Notes: a model not told the origin generated them from the sequence alone. Shown: positions 1 to 8,431, counted from the stretch's first letter. The stretch is DNA of 41,097 bases from Bacteroidota bacterium (GCA_018266895.1 JAFDZQ010000004.1:32131-73227), one strand, 5' to 3'. Numbers and translations: made by a program.

Positions 1-410
1 CCGGATCTTGCGCAGGTATTATCGGGAATTTCCGCCCATGGTTTTCTTTTTTTGTAAGACAAAGAAACATAGTTAACTATCTGAACCAGTCCGTTCAGTT
101 TACCGCGGATTGTTCCGGAAATTCCGGGTTCGAAATGACATTCTACGCAGTCTACTTTGTTGTGAGCTGAAGTCCTCCAGCTTTGATAAAAGGTTTCCAT
201 GTAATGGCAGGTAGGACAGAAACTCGGTCTTGAAGTATATTCTGCTGATACGGACAATAGCAGAAGTAAACCGAAGATTGTAAGACCGGACATTAACAAA
301 AATCTTTTGAATCCCCTTACGCTTTTAAAAAACCGTTTTGGTTTTAATGGTTTTTGGTCTTTAGGAATATCCTGAGGGTTTAAATCAGGCTCTTTGATTT
401 CATTGCTCAT
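1..410 (-). CDS. NapC/NirT-type membrane-anchored multiheme cytochrome c (partial, runs off left edge)
   Basis: The reading frame starts at the ATG at 410 and stays open to base 1, so about 136 N-terminal residues are present and the C-terminus is missing. After a basic, proline-rich cytoplasmic tail there is one hydrophobic segment at about residues 38-55. It is followed at once by CPTCH and then CVECH heme c motifs. One membrane anchor followed by closely spaced hemes is the plan of the NapC/NirT/NrfH quinol dehydrogenases, which pass electrons from menaquinol to periplasmic cytochromes. The gene is last in the visible multiheme operon, 69 bases after the NrfD-type gene. A quinol-to-cytochrome role is inferred. 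The heme count is unknown because the gene is cut. Confidence 0.8.
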   Translation of the reverse strand, partial: MSNEIKEPDLNPQDIPKDQKPLKPKRFFKSVRGFKRFLLMSGLTIFGLLLLLSVSAEYTSRPSFCPTCHYMETFYQSWRTSAHNKVDCVECHFEPGISGTIRGKLNGLVQIVNYVSLSYKKRKPWAEIPDNTCARS

Positions 411-479
411 TTAATCGGAATATAAATTAATAAATAAATTAGTTGCATAAAATAAACAGAATTTTAGAAAAATAATAAA

Positions 480-1643
480 TCATTTAACTTCACCTGGTTT
501 TTCAAAAAACGGAAATACAATATCAAACAACTTTAACAATATAAATGGAATAAGTATGATACCGAAAGAAACTAATAAACCTTCTTTATCAAAATATCCC
601 GGAAAATATTCCGTAAACCCGCGCATACTTTTTGAAACAAGCTGACCGCCGATAACTACATTCCATCTCATAAGTAAAACCTGTATAAGCAGCATTCCTG
701 AAGCTATCCAGATCATGAAATTTTTTGTTTTTAAGGGTAGTGACTTTACTAAAGTGGTAACTGATAGAATCAGAAACGGTATTATGGAAAAAACAAGGAT
801 CTGAAGGTAAATATATGAAATCTTAAGTTTACCGTTTATTAAATGCTTCAGTACTTCCCATCTTTCAGTGTTTTCGTATGATATTGATAAAACTTCCATT
901 AATTCAAGTACAACCGCAATTATCATAAATCCCCATAGCCATTTTGACATTAACTCATAACTATCCTGATTGACAGGTTTTTTCCTTAACCAGTGAACAA
1001 ATTGATAAAGAAATATCAATACAGCAAGTCCGGAAACTATTGCAGAAAAAATGAAAATAATAAACATTAATGGAGTTGACCACCACAGATTAGCTTTTAT
1101 TGAACCAAATAAAAACCCGACATACCCATGCAGTACGCAGGCTACCGGAATTCCAAAGGCTGCTAAAAAGGTCACTATTTTCCTGTCATACACTTTTGTG
1201 AATTCATTAATTGTTGTATTTCCAAGTATTAATACCCAATAAATCTTTTTAACCATTCCTTTTGAATTTATATATTTATCAATAAGCTCACCTCTGTAAC
1301 TGAACCAGATCTCCAGAACAACAATTATCAGATAAAAAAGATAAACAAACCCAAAACCGCTCATTGCAGAATTAAAATTTGGAGTAACCATAATATTAAA
1401 TGCCCTGTCCGGTCTGCCAAGGTGATTTAATAACGGAACTGTTGCAAAGCAAAGAAATGCTAATGAGGATACAAGTGCAAATTTTGCAATTGGTTTTAAT
1501 TTCTCCATTCCGAAAACATGGTAAAATGAAGAAACTATAAATGCTCCCGCAACCATACCTGTAATATATGGATACAACACTATCATTACGGTCCATGTTG
1601 TATGCAATTCATTTGGAAAAACAAAACTACCAGGTATCTGCAT
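480..1643 (-). CDS. NrfD/PsrC-type polytopic membrane subunit of a quinone-interacting oxidoreductase
   Basis: This is a very hydrophobic protein of about 387 residues with roughly nine or ten predicted membrane segments. The opening, MQIPGSFVFPNELHTTW, followed by a GMVAGAFIVSSFYHVFG-like helix, is typical of the NrfD/PsrC family. Such subunits carry no cofactor but bind (mena)quinone and anchor a four-cluster ferredoxin partner. That partner is encoded directly upstream and ends one base before this start. A start at 1670 is possible but would overlap the upstream gene by 26 bases. I chose the ATG at 1643 because a strong GGAGGT lies just upstream of it, inside the end of the ferredoxin gene. 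The direction of electron flow cannot be read from the sequence. Confidence 0.88.
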   Translation of the reverse strand: MQIPGSFVFPNELHTTWTVMIVLYPYITGMVAGAFIVSSFYHVFGMEKLKPIAKFALVSSLAFLCFATVPLLNHLGRPDRAFNIMVTPNFNSAMSGFGFVYLFYLIIVVLEIWFSYRGELIDKYINSKGMVKKIYWVLILGNTTINEFTKVYDRKIVTFLAAFGIPVACVLHGYVGFLFGSIKANLWWSTPLMFIIFIFSAIVSGLAVLIFLYQFVHWLRKKPVNQDSYELMSKWLWGFMIIAVVLELMEVLSISYENTERWEVLKHLINGKLKISYIYLQILVFSIIPFLILSVTTLVKSLPLKTKNFMIWIASGMLLIQVLLMRWNVVIGGQLVSKSMRGFTEYFPGYFDKEGLLVSFGIILIPFILLKLFDIVFPFFEKPGEVK

Positions 1644-1644
1644 A

Positions 1645-2403
1645 TTATTTGACCTCCATATCCAAACCAATATAATAACATTTTGGGTTTGTTCCCATTT
1701 CCGGTTTCAATGTACCATATCTTCTCAGGTTAAGGATCTTCCTTATCTTGCTTTCAGGATCTTTAAGATTACCAAAAATTCTTGCAGCTCTCGGACATGC
1801 ATTTACACATGCAGGCGCTTCGCCTTTTTGAATCCTGTGATAACACAATGTACATTTGTCTGCTACCCCTTTTTCATGATCAATATACCTGCAGCCGTAT
1901 GGACAGGCCTGGACACAATAACCGCATCCAACACATCTTTCCTTGTCTATCAGTACCACGCCGTCAGGTGAATCATATGTAGCTCCTACAGGGCAAACCT
2001 GGGTACAGGCTGAATCCTTACAATGGTTGCATAATTTCGGAACAAAGAAAGACTTTACAATTTCAGCTTCATTAAAATTATCATCCTTGAAACTATCTAA
2101 AGCACCATTAGGTGAATCAACACGTACTCTGCCATTTTTATCAATTTCATATCTTTCTACCCATGTTCTGTAAAATGTATCAGGTACATTATTTTCAACT
2201 TTACAAGCCCTTACACAGGCACCGCAGCCGATACACCTGGTAGTATCAACAATAAAACCCCAGTCAAATTTGCTTAGATCTTCAGGACTTTTATAATCAA
2301 TTTCTCTGCCGGTTTTTGAAAATGCAAATAAAGAACCCATTACAATTCCGGCGGAAGAATATATTCCTAATTTTAAAAATTTGCGTCTTTCTATTTTATC
2401 CAT
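1645..2403 (-). CDS. NrfC/HybA-like iron-sulfur subunit with four [4Fe-4S] clusters, Tat-type signal
   Basis: The protein has 252 residues. The N-terminus has a twin-arginine motif (ERRKFLK) followed by a hydrophobic stretch, so Tat export or anchoring on the outer face of the membrane is likely. Four cysteine groups are visible: C57/60/63/67, C125/128/133/137, C157/160/163/167 and C184/187/199/203. This is the standard set for NrfC/PsrB/HmcB-type electron-wire subunits carrying four [4Fe-4S] clusters. It would connect the NrfD-type membrane subunit encoded next to the multiheme cytochromes of the same operon. An AGGAG lies just upstream of the start. No catalytic molybdopterin subunit is encoded nearby. 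Confidence 0.92.
   Translation of the reverse strand: MDKIERRKFLKLGIYSSAGIVMGSLFAFSKTGREIDYKSPEDLSKFDWGFIVDTTRCIGCGACVRACKVENNVPDTFYRTWVERYEIDKNGRVRVDSPNGALDSFKDDNFNEAEIVKSFFVPKLCNHCKDSACTQVCPVGATYDSPDGVVLIDKERCVGCGYCVQACPYGCRYIDHEKGVADKCTLCYHRIQKGEAPACVNACPRAARIFGNLKDPESKIRKILNLRRYGTLKPEMGTNPKCYYIGLDMEVK
1652..1657 (-). promoter_or_regulatory. Strong Shine-Dalgarno deciding the NrfD-type start
   Basis: On the minus strand GGAGGT lies eight bases before the ATG at 1643 and overlaps the last codons of the ferredoxin gene. It favours 1643 over the in-frame ATG at 1670 and suggests translational coupling of the two subunits. Most genes in this window lack such a good match. Confidence 0.7.
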
Positions 2404-2475
2404 TTTATCTCCTGAAAACTTAAAAATAATTCTCGGGTATTAATTCAAAATCATAATATGTTAATTTCATATGTG

Positions 2476-3753
2476 TTAATGACATGTTTTGCAAAAATCT
2501 TCTTTGTGGCAATTATTGCACAGTTCTTTACCTTTTTTAGAAATGAGTTCCATATGCGTTTCACCAAAATCTTCTGGATGTGGCATATCCAGTTTATGGC
2601 AGCCGTTACAGGAATTTTTCTTATGACACGTTTCGCATGATGAAGGATTTTTAATTCCTGATACTTTATGAAGATTTTTTCTCCAGTCAGCATTATGAGA
2701 AACGGGTTTGCTCTTCATATGACAGCTATAACAGCTGTTAGATGTATGACATTTATTGCAGATTTCCATATTTTGTTTTGCAATATCCCTATGTTCCGAT
2801 TTCCAGTTAACCGAATGCGGATTCTGTTCTTTTGTCAGGTGCATTTGATGAATCTTATCCTCGTGGCAGTTCAAACATATCTTTTCATCACTTTTTGAAA
2901 TAATCAAACCATTGCCTACATGTTTTGGCCATTCAATTTTCGGCGGATATTTTTCATCTTTAAATGATTTCTTCTCATGACAAAGCAGACAGAATTTTGC
3001 ATTTCCGTTTTTATAAATTCTGCCTGTGGTTTCATTTTCTTTGTGATATAAATGACATGTCCTGCAATCTATGTATTTACTATGCGGTTTACTGTTAAAG
3101 TCAGCAGTAATTTCATCATGGCAATCTTTACATTCAAATATAGTCGGATGATTTGCTACATCTTTGAATTCTTTTTTTTCCGGAGTTTTACTATGACACT
3201 CAGTACATTTATAGACTATCGGATGCAATCTGGAATTTTTTACATCCGTAAGCAAAAATATCGGTTCATGCGGATTATGACATTGAATACATTGTGTTTT
3301 CGGATCACTTACATGAAGGAATTTGAAATGATCTTCTTTCATTATCTGCGGAAAATCTGCAGGTCTGGCTTTTAACTTTTGATGACATAATAAGCAGCCG
3401 TCAAGTTTGAATTCTTTTTCAAGATATGCCTGCTCTTTTGTAATTCCCTTTAAGCTGTCTCCCTTAAAATATGCAACATGAACGTTTCCTGCCCCGTGAC
3501 AATCAACACAAGGTACATTATAATGAGCATCTTTTTCGTGTAAATTATAGATACTTTCATGACATTCCGAGCAGGTTTTACTATTCTGGTTTAAAACGGG
3601 CTGCTTCATTATTTCCTGGTTTGCATCCCATCTGTAATTTCCGGCAAAACCATAGCTGTCAGGCTGCATAGCTTTACGTATTATAAATCCTGCTATTAAC
3701 AGAAAAAACAGTATTGAAAATATTAAAACAATATGCTTAGAATTTTTAAACAT
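2476..3753 (-). CDS. 15-heme cytochrome c, membrane-anchored
   Basis: The protein has 425 residues, one N-terminal hydrophobic anchor or signal (about 8-27) and fifteen CxxCH motifs spread over the rest, starting with CSECH near residue 60. The last motif, CKTCH, is the extreme C-terminus and is followed directly by the stop codon. Many additional histidines could be distal ligands, so bis-His hemes are likely. I recognise no enzyme signature, and the protein resembles large electron-transfer cytochromes such as the HmcA class. It lies 27 bases after the cytochrome b gene and 72 bases before the ferredoxin subunit. Function as a periplasmic electron wire or store is inferred from heme density and neighbours. 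Confidence 0.88.
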   Translation of the reverse strand: MFKNSKHIVLIFSILFFLLIAGFIIRKAMQPDSYGFAGNYRWDANQEIMKQPVLNQNSKTCSECHESIYNLHEKDAHYNVPCVDCHGAGNVHVAYFKGDSLKGITKEQAYLEKEFKLDGCLLCHQKLKARPADFPQIMKEDHFKFLHVSDPKTQCIQCHNPHEPIFLLTDVKNSRLHPIVYKCTECHSKTPEKKEFKDVANHPTIFECKDCHDEITADFNSKPHSKYIDCRTCHLYHKENETTGRIYKNGNAKFCLLCHEKKSFKDEKYPPKIEWPKHVGNGLIISKSDEKICLNCHEDKIHQMHLTKEQNPHSVNWKSEHRDIAKQNMEICNKCHTSNSCYSCHMKSKPVSHNADWRKNLHKVSGIKNPSSCETCHKKNSCNGCHKLDMPHPEDFGETHMELISKKGKELCNNCHKEDFCKTCH

Positions 3754-3780
3754 AGAACAATAAACTACCTGATTTTAAAT

Positions 3781-4563
3781 TCACTGCTTATTGATATCCG
3801 GATCTGTTTCAGAAACAGCAATATTTTTAGTTTCTGTTTCATCCTTTGCTTTTTCTGATAAGTTTTCTTTTATATTATCTGTGTTTTGTTTCTCTGAAGT
3901 TTCAAGTTCCAGAGGATGTTCATGCTCCATTTGCTCGCGGGTAAGATAACCCTTTAACCATGCTTTGTTCATCGGATATACATCCGGATTAAGGAATATG
4001 AAATAAAAATGCCAGACAACTATTGCAAGACTTGCAAGAATCGCTTCGTAATAATGTATAGCTGATGAAATATCCATTCCCGTATTTGTTACATATTTCA
4101 GGAAAAAATTTTCAAACCACAATATCACTCCGGTTATTCCCATTATGAATGTTCCCCAGACTACTGCCCAGTATTCCATTTTTTCAATATAACTGAATCT
4201 TCCGAACAATGGTTTTGTATCTGATTTTCCAATCAGGTATTTCATGGAATTCATGAAATCCGTAACATCCTGTCTGTTAGGAAGGAAATCCTTAAACAGC
4301 TGTTTTCCCCTGACAGTGAAAAAAAGATAATAAACATGATATAAAGAAACCATTACAAGCACTACAGAAGCAATTCTGTGTACAATGCCTCTGGCTTCAA
4401 ATGTATTTTGTCCGATAACAGCAGCGATCCCTTTTACCCAGAATGATTCAGGAAATTTTAATGCGAATCCGGTAATTACCAGAACAATAAAACTTGACAG
4501 CAGTAAAAAATGCTGAACTCTTTCATTCGCGGACATTCTCAGATATTTATCTTCAGTCTTCAT
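3781..4563 (-). CDS. Di-heme cytochrome b561-type membrane subunit (formate dehydrogenase gamma / Ni,Fe-hydrogenase b-type)
   Basis: The protein has about 260 residues. It opens with a soluble segment containing NERVQHFLLLSSFIVLVITG, the typical first helix of this family, where the histidine is a heme b ligand. Further helices carry GIVHRIASVV...LYHVYY and AIHYYE...VVWHFYFIF, which supplies the usual four or so ligand histidines. The C-terminus has a long charged tail rich in Glu and Lys. The protein probably exchanges electrons between quinone and the flanking cytochromes. The frame can extend to an ATG at 4605, but that stretch has no ribosome site. The ATG at 4563, overlapping the end of the upstream 19-heme gene by 11 bases, begins a family-like N-terminus. 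Confidence 0.85.
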   Translation of the reverse strand: MKTEDKYLRMSANERVQHFLLLSSFIVLVITGFALKFPESFWVKGIAAVIGQNTFEARGIVHRIASVVLVMVSLYHVYYLFFTVRGKQLFKDFLPNRQDVTDFMNSMKYLIGKSDTKPLFGRFSYIEKMEYWAVVWGTFIMGITGVILWFENFFLKYVTNTGMDISSAIHYYEAILASLAIVVWHFYFIFLNPDVYPMNKAWLKGYLTREQMEHEHPLELETSEKQNTDNIKENLSEKAKDETETKNIAVSETDPDINKQ

Positions 4564-6454
4564 TAACTTTTTTAATTTTTTTCTTTTTCTTCCAGTCGAG
4601 CACATTGTGTAGAACCATAAATCCTATTATTCCGAATATTAAAATCATATATAATCTGGTAACCACAAATACCCACGGTGAATCCTTCTGCGTGTCACTG
4701 ACATGGATCTTTGAAGTAAAAAGAACCTCAGCTGCTCCTTCGTGACACTTGCCGCATGTTTTCGGGAGATTCTTTTTATTTATGGTTGACGATGTGTCGG
4801 AAGAAGGTTTTATACTGTGATTGCCGTGACAGCTTTCACAGTTGGCTACTTCAGCATAACCGCCTCTTGTTGCAAGTCCGTGAAAACTTTCATTATAAGT
4901 TTCGCTGACTTTTGTTGGGAGATCGTTTCTTTCAACTAACTCAACTGAAGAGTGACAGTTTGAACAAAGTTTTATAAGATTCTTCGATTTTGCTAGTTTA
5001 TCGTCTGACTTTTTAGTAACAATGGAATGATTGCCGTGACAGCTGTTGCATGTAGGCGCATCTTTATTATCTTCTGAAATGCCTTTCTGATGAACACTTT
5101 CAAGGTAATCTCTTTTCTGATCCTGATGACAGTTTGACTGACCGCAGGTCTGTGCAACATTTTTCTTGCTTATCTTTGATTCGGGATTATCTGCATTTTC
5201 CATTTCATGAGCTCCGTGACATTCCGAACACGTAGGAGCATCCAGATTACCTTTCTTAAGAGCTTCGTAATGAACGCTGTTACGGTATCCGCTTATAAGT
5301 TCTTCTTCTCCCTGATAATTTTTATGAGGTATCTTTCCGTCTTCATGACACTTAAGACATTTTTCCACAATATTTACCTTTGAGAATTCATCGGACAATA
5401 GAGTAGATTTTATGTCATGTTCACCGTGACAGGTAACACAGGACGGAGCTTTGTCGCTGTTTTTAAGATACTCGGTTCCGTGTTTCGATTTTTTAAATTT
5501 TTCCACGGTTTCCTTATGGCATTTTCCGCATGTCTCCAGCAAACGCGCTTTTGCAGTGGCTGAAGCAGGATTATCCGGAGTTTGAACCATATGATCCCCG
5601 TGGCAGTCAACACAACCGGCTGCTTCGGAATCTCCTTTTCTGAGTAAACCGTGAATGCTTGTCTTGTACTGTGCAACAAATTTCGCTGAACCCTTTTCCT
5701 CACCCGGAAATAATTTTTCGTTCAGGTGACAGTTCAGACATCCTTCGGATTCAATGGAAACTTTGCTTGTAAGTATATCATGTGAACCATGACAATCCGT
5801 ACATACAGGAGCGTTTTTGTTTCCTCCCTGCATAACAGTATGATGAATACTGTTCTTGAAAGCCATTTTGTTTTTATTATGACACTTCCCGCAGACTTCA
5901 TTTACTTCGTTCTTAGAGATCTTTGCCGTCTGATGTCCGCCCTTGTGGCAATCATCGCATCCTACATTCTTCTTTGCATGTATACTTGTGGAAAACTTTC
6001 TTATGTTTTTATTCTTATGACAATTAAGACAGCTTTGTGTCTGATTTTCTCTGATGAGTCTTACCGGCTTTACATCATGCTTTGAATGACATTCGTAACA
6101 GTTTACTTTATTATGAACGCTTTTTTCTATACCCTTAAGATTGTCATGACAGGAATTGCAACCTGCAAGTTCGTTTTTCTTTGAATGAGGAATTTCGTCC
6201 GGATTATAATTCAGGTGACAGTCAACGCATTCAGCTCCGGCATGGACAGAACTTTTATAATGTTCGGGACTGACAAACAGAGAAATCTTTTTACCGTTTT
6301 TTTCCATTGTCAAATCCTTGTCTTCGTGACAGGAAAGACAGGTTTCCGTATCTTTAGAGGAACTTAAAATATTTCTGTCAGCAATTATTAATATCAGACT
6401 GATTAAGAATGATATTGCAAATATTACAACTATATTTCTTCTGAGTGGTATCAA
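4553..6454 (-). CDS. 19-heme membrane-bound cytochrome c with internal repeats
   Basis: The protein has 633 residues. It has an N-terminal membrane segment (about 8-25), a periplasmic heme domain and a C-terminal membrane helix (about 595-618) followed by a lysine-rich cytoplasmic tail. I count eighteen CxxCH motifs plus one CX4CH at residues 437-443 (CGQSNCH). The middle is built of repeats of about 70 residues with the pattern S-V/I-H ... AP-T/S-C-x-x-CHG-x-H ... CGKCH, as in paired-CxxCH cytochromes. The start is TTG, overlapping the upstream stop as TTGA. An in-frame TAA lies three codons further upstream, so no ATG is available. It is probably the main electron conduit of the complex; its redox partners are inferred only from neighbours. 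Confidence 0.88.
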   Translation of the reverse strand: MIPLRRNIVVIFAISFLISLILIIADRNILSSSKDTETCLSCHEDKDLTMEKNGKKISLFVSPEHYKSSVHAGAECVDCHLNYNPDEIPHSKKNELAGCNSCHDNLKGIEKSVHNKVNCYECHSKHDVKPVRLIRENQTQSCLNCHKNKNIRKFSTSIHAKKNVGCDDCHKGGHQTAKISKNEVNEVCGKCHNKNKMAFKNSIHHTVMQGGNKNAPVCTDCHGSHDILTSKVSIESEGCLNCHLNEKLFPGEEKGSAKFVAQYKTSIHGLLRKGDSEAAGCVDCHGDHMVQTPDNPASATAKARLLETCGKCHKETVEKFKKSKHGTEYLKNSDKAPSCVTCHGEHDIKSTLLSDEFSKVNIVEKCLKCHEDGKIPHKNYQGEEELISGYRNSVHYEALKKGNLDAPTCSECHGAHEMENADNPESKISKKNVAQTCGQSNCHQDQKRDYLESVHQKGISEDNKDAPTCNSCHGNHSIVTKKSDDKLAKSKNLIKLCSNCHSSVELVERNDLPTKVSETYNESFHGLATRGGYAEVANCESCHGNHSIKPSSDTSSTINKKNLPKTCGKCHEGAAEVLFTSKIHVSDTQKDSPWVFVVTRLYMILIFGIIGFMVLHNVLDWKKKKKIKKVNED

Positions 6455-6807
6455 CTTTTTTTATTTTTAAATATACTTTCGACTGCTGCTGCAAGCTCGC
6501 TTAATTTCAATGGTTCGGAAATGTTCTTTATTCCATTGCCGTTATTTCCGCCGTCAGATTCAAGAGAAGGCAGACAAATAATAGATGCATTAATAAATAT
6601 TTCTTTGGCTTTTTCTCTGATCATTTTGTTTATACCGGAATCCATTATCAGACATTCTATCATTTCATTTGACTTGCCTGAATCAAAATCATCAGGGTTT
6701 TCACCGCTCGAACATGTGACATTATAACCTGAATTTATCAGTGTTTTTTTTATCAGAGAACAAATCTCAGGCTTTATGCATAAAATGTGAATTCTTCTAT
6801 GTTCCAT
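6451..6807 (-). CDS. Degenerate receiver-like (CheY-fold) protein
   Basis: This is a small protein of 118 residues whose pattern matches a response-regulator receiver domain. It has a beta strand IHILCI, a strand ending in LIMDS with Asp56 where the phosphoacceptor would be, IICLP as the next strand, and ISEPLKLSEL where KPF/L normally follows the fifth strand. The acidic pair after strand 1 is replaced by IKPE and the conserved lysine by Glu, so normal phosphorylation chemistry is doubtful. It has no output domain. It is the first gene after the sigma54-like promoter at 6837-6852 and is translationally coupled to the 19-heme gene. An adaptor or regulatory role for the operon is a guess. Confidence 0.6.
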   Translation of the reverse strand: MEHRRIHILCIKPEICSLIKKTLINSGYNVTCSSGENPDDFDSGKSNEMIECLIMDSGINKMIREKAKEIFINASIICLPSLESDGGNNGNGIKNISEPLKLSELAAAVESIFKNKKS

Positions 6808-6836
6808 TCTGAACCATGTATTATAACCACATAACT

Positions 6837-6852
6837 ATCAATACATATGCCA
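6837..6852 (-). promoter_or_regulatory. Candidate sigma54 promoter of the multiheme operon
   Basis: Reading the minus strand, TGGCATA-TGTA-TTGA matches the sigma54 consensus TGGCACG-N4-TTGC at the -24 box, with GG and the -12 G at the correct 12-base spacing. The -12 C is replaced by A. Predicted transcription would begin near 6826, about 20 bases before the ATG at 6807. The sigma54 activator gene is immediately adjacent and a palindromic site lies 78 bases upstream (centre to -24). Confidence 0.55.
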
Positions 6853-6920
6853 AAATAATTTTAGCAATAACACACAAATTTTGCATAAAATACTGTTTTA
6901 TTAAAAAGAAAAATTATGTT

Positions 6921-6937
6921 TGTAGATTAAATCTACA
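6921..6937. promoter_or_regulatory. Palindromic activator site (copy 1), TGTAGA-N5-TCTACA
   Basis: A perfect 17-bp palindrome (8-bp arms, one-base centre) lies upstream of the operon's sigma54-like promoter. Exactly the same half-sites and spacing occur at 8843-8859 in front of the divergent T9SS heme-protein gene, and I noticed no other copy in the window. The position suits an upstream activator sequence for an NtrC-type protein. The most likely binder is the product of the gene at 7082-8431, which is inference. Confidence 0.6.
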
Positions 6938-7081
6938 TTAATAGTGTTGAATAATAGAACTATCTGTGATATGAAAAAAGAGGAATAGCTAATAAAACGA
7001 ATGGTGTAAAAATCAAGGAATTTGTAGGATTATCTGACGAATACATATATATATCAGAAAGAAACAGAGGTAAGAAATAAT

Positions 7082-8431
7082 TTATTCTAACCCGTAATCA
7101 CGGATTTTTTTATACAGAGTTTTTCTGTCAATCCCCAGGATCTGAGATACTTTAAGTTTGTTCCAGCTGTTTTCTTCAAGGACTTTTGAAATATAATATT
7201 TTTCCATCTGTTTAATGTCGCCGGAAACCATTTCAGTATCAAACGGATTTTCATGACCGGCCATTTCAATAAGAAATTTAAAATTTTTCTTGGACAGAAC
7301 ATCATTTACAGAAGATATAACAGCTCTTTCTATTACATTTTCAAGTTCACGGATATTTCCTTTCCAGTCACTTTTAATGAGTATTTCCATTCCGTTTGCA
7401 TCAATTGACAGATTTCTTCCGAATTTATCTGAAAACTTTTTCAGAAGAAAATTAACAAGCAAAGGTATGTCTTCTTTTCTTTCGTTCAGAGGAGGGAGAT
7501 TTATATTGACAGTTGAGATTCTGAAGTACAGATCCTCCCGGAATTTTTTCTTTGAGATCATTTCACGGAGATTCTGATTTGTAGCGGAAATCAGCCTTAC
7601 ATCAATTTTCTTTACTTTGTCGCTGCCGAGTGGTTTTATTTCCCAGTCTTCAATTACTCTCAGAAGTTTTGACTGAAGAGTATACGGCATATCGGCAATT
7701 TCATCAAGAAGCAGAGTCCCTCCGTCCGCCTGTTCAAACACCCCGAGCTGAGTATCAACAGCTCCCGTAAAAGCTCCTTTTGTATGACCAAAAAGTTCGC
7801 TCTCGAGAAGATTGTCAGGTATGGCGCTGCAGTTTATTGCGATGAAAGGACCGTCCTTTCTGGCGCTGTTGAAATGAATGGCTCTGGAAACAAGCTCTTT
7901 GCCGGTACCGCTTTCTCCTTCAATAAGAACATTCACTTTTGCCTTGGCGACTTTTTCAATAAGTTCAAACACATTCTGCATTTTCCTGCTCTTGCCGATA
8001 ATATTACCGAACGAATAATTTTCTTCTACCTGTGACCGAAGTGAATTTATCTGCTTATTGAGCTTAAAATGCTCAGCTGCTTTACCGACTTTAAAAATAA
8101 ACTCATCCATATTGAAAGGCTTGCTGATATAGTCAAAAGCACCGTTTTTCATTGATTCAACAGCAGAATCAATAGAACCGAAACCCGTAACAAGAATAAA
8201 AAGCACATCTTCAGGTTTGGATTTAAGCAGATCAAGTCCGGTAAGCTCAGGCATCTGCATATCGGAAACAACAATATCAAAATTATTCTTTTGAATAAGT
8301 TCTTTTGCCCTGGTGCTGTTATTTTCTTCCGTGACAATGTAACCATTCTTAGACAGTATTTTTTTCATAAGTTTGGTCGAATTCACTTCATCGTCAACGA
8401 CAAGAATTCTTATGCTTTCATTCATTTTCAA
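7082..8431 (-). CDS. NtrC-family sigma54-dependent response regulator
   Basis: The protein has 449 residues and three domains in order. The receiver (about 6-118) has the acidic pair D13/D14, phosphoacceptor D57 (SDMQMPELTG) and K104. The AAA+ domain (about 140-375) has Walker A GESGTGKE at 172-179, the sigma54-contacting loop GAFTGA at 219-224 and Walker B TLLLDEIAD near 239-247. The C-terminal Fis-type helix-turn-helix (about 405-449) ends in LGIDRKTLYKKIRDYGL. All key residues are present, so it should be an active, phosphorylation-dependent activator of sigma54 RNA polymerase. It sits between two sigma54-like promoters sharing a palindrome, which are its likely targets. The PAS kinase at 9867-11081 is the likely partner. 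Confidence 0.95.
   Translation of the reverse strand: MKMNESIRILVVDDEVNSTKLMKKILSKNGYIVTEENNSTRAKELIQKNNFDIVVSDMQMPELTGLDLLKSKPEDVLFILVTGFGSIDSAVESMKNGAFDYISKPFNMDEFIFKVGKAAEHFKLNKQINSLRSQVEENYSFGNIIGKSRKMQNVFELIEKVAKAKVNVLIEGESGTGKELVSRAIHFNSARKDGPFIAINCSAIPDNLLESELFGHTKGAFTGAVDTQLGVFEQADGGTLLLDEIADMPYTLQSKLLRVIEDWEIKPLGSDKVKKIDVRLISATNQNLREMISKKKFREDLYFRISTVNINLPPLNERKEDIPLLVNFLLKKFSDKFGRNLSIDANGMEILIKSDWKGNIRELENVIERAVISSVNDVLSKKNFKFLIEMAGHENPFDTEMVSGDIKQMEKYYISKVLEENSWNKLKVSQILGIDRKTLYKKIRDYGLE

Noticed and set aside
1644-1670. Upstream ATG at 1670 for the NrfD-type gene
   Set aside because: It would overlap the ferredoxin gene by 26 bases and has no ribosome site, whereas the ATG at 1643 has GGAGGT at the right distance.
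2451-2693. Open frame of 80 codons on the minus strand, and plus-strand frames within 2458-3671
   Set aside because: These are shadows of the 15-heme cytochrome gene. Their composition reflects repeated CxxCH codons read in another frame.
4564-4605. ATG at 4605 for the cytochrome b gene
   Set aside because: The added residues are a basic stretch encoded inside the end of the upstream gene, with no ribosome site. The ATG at 4563 gives a family-like N-terminus.
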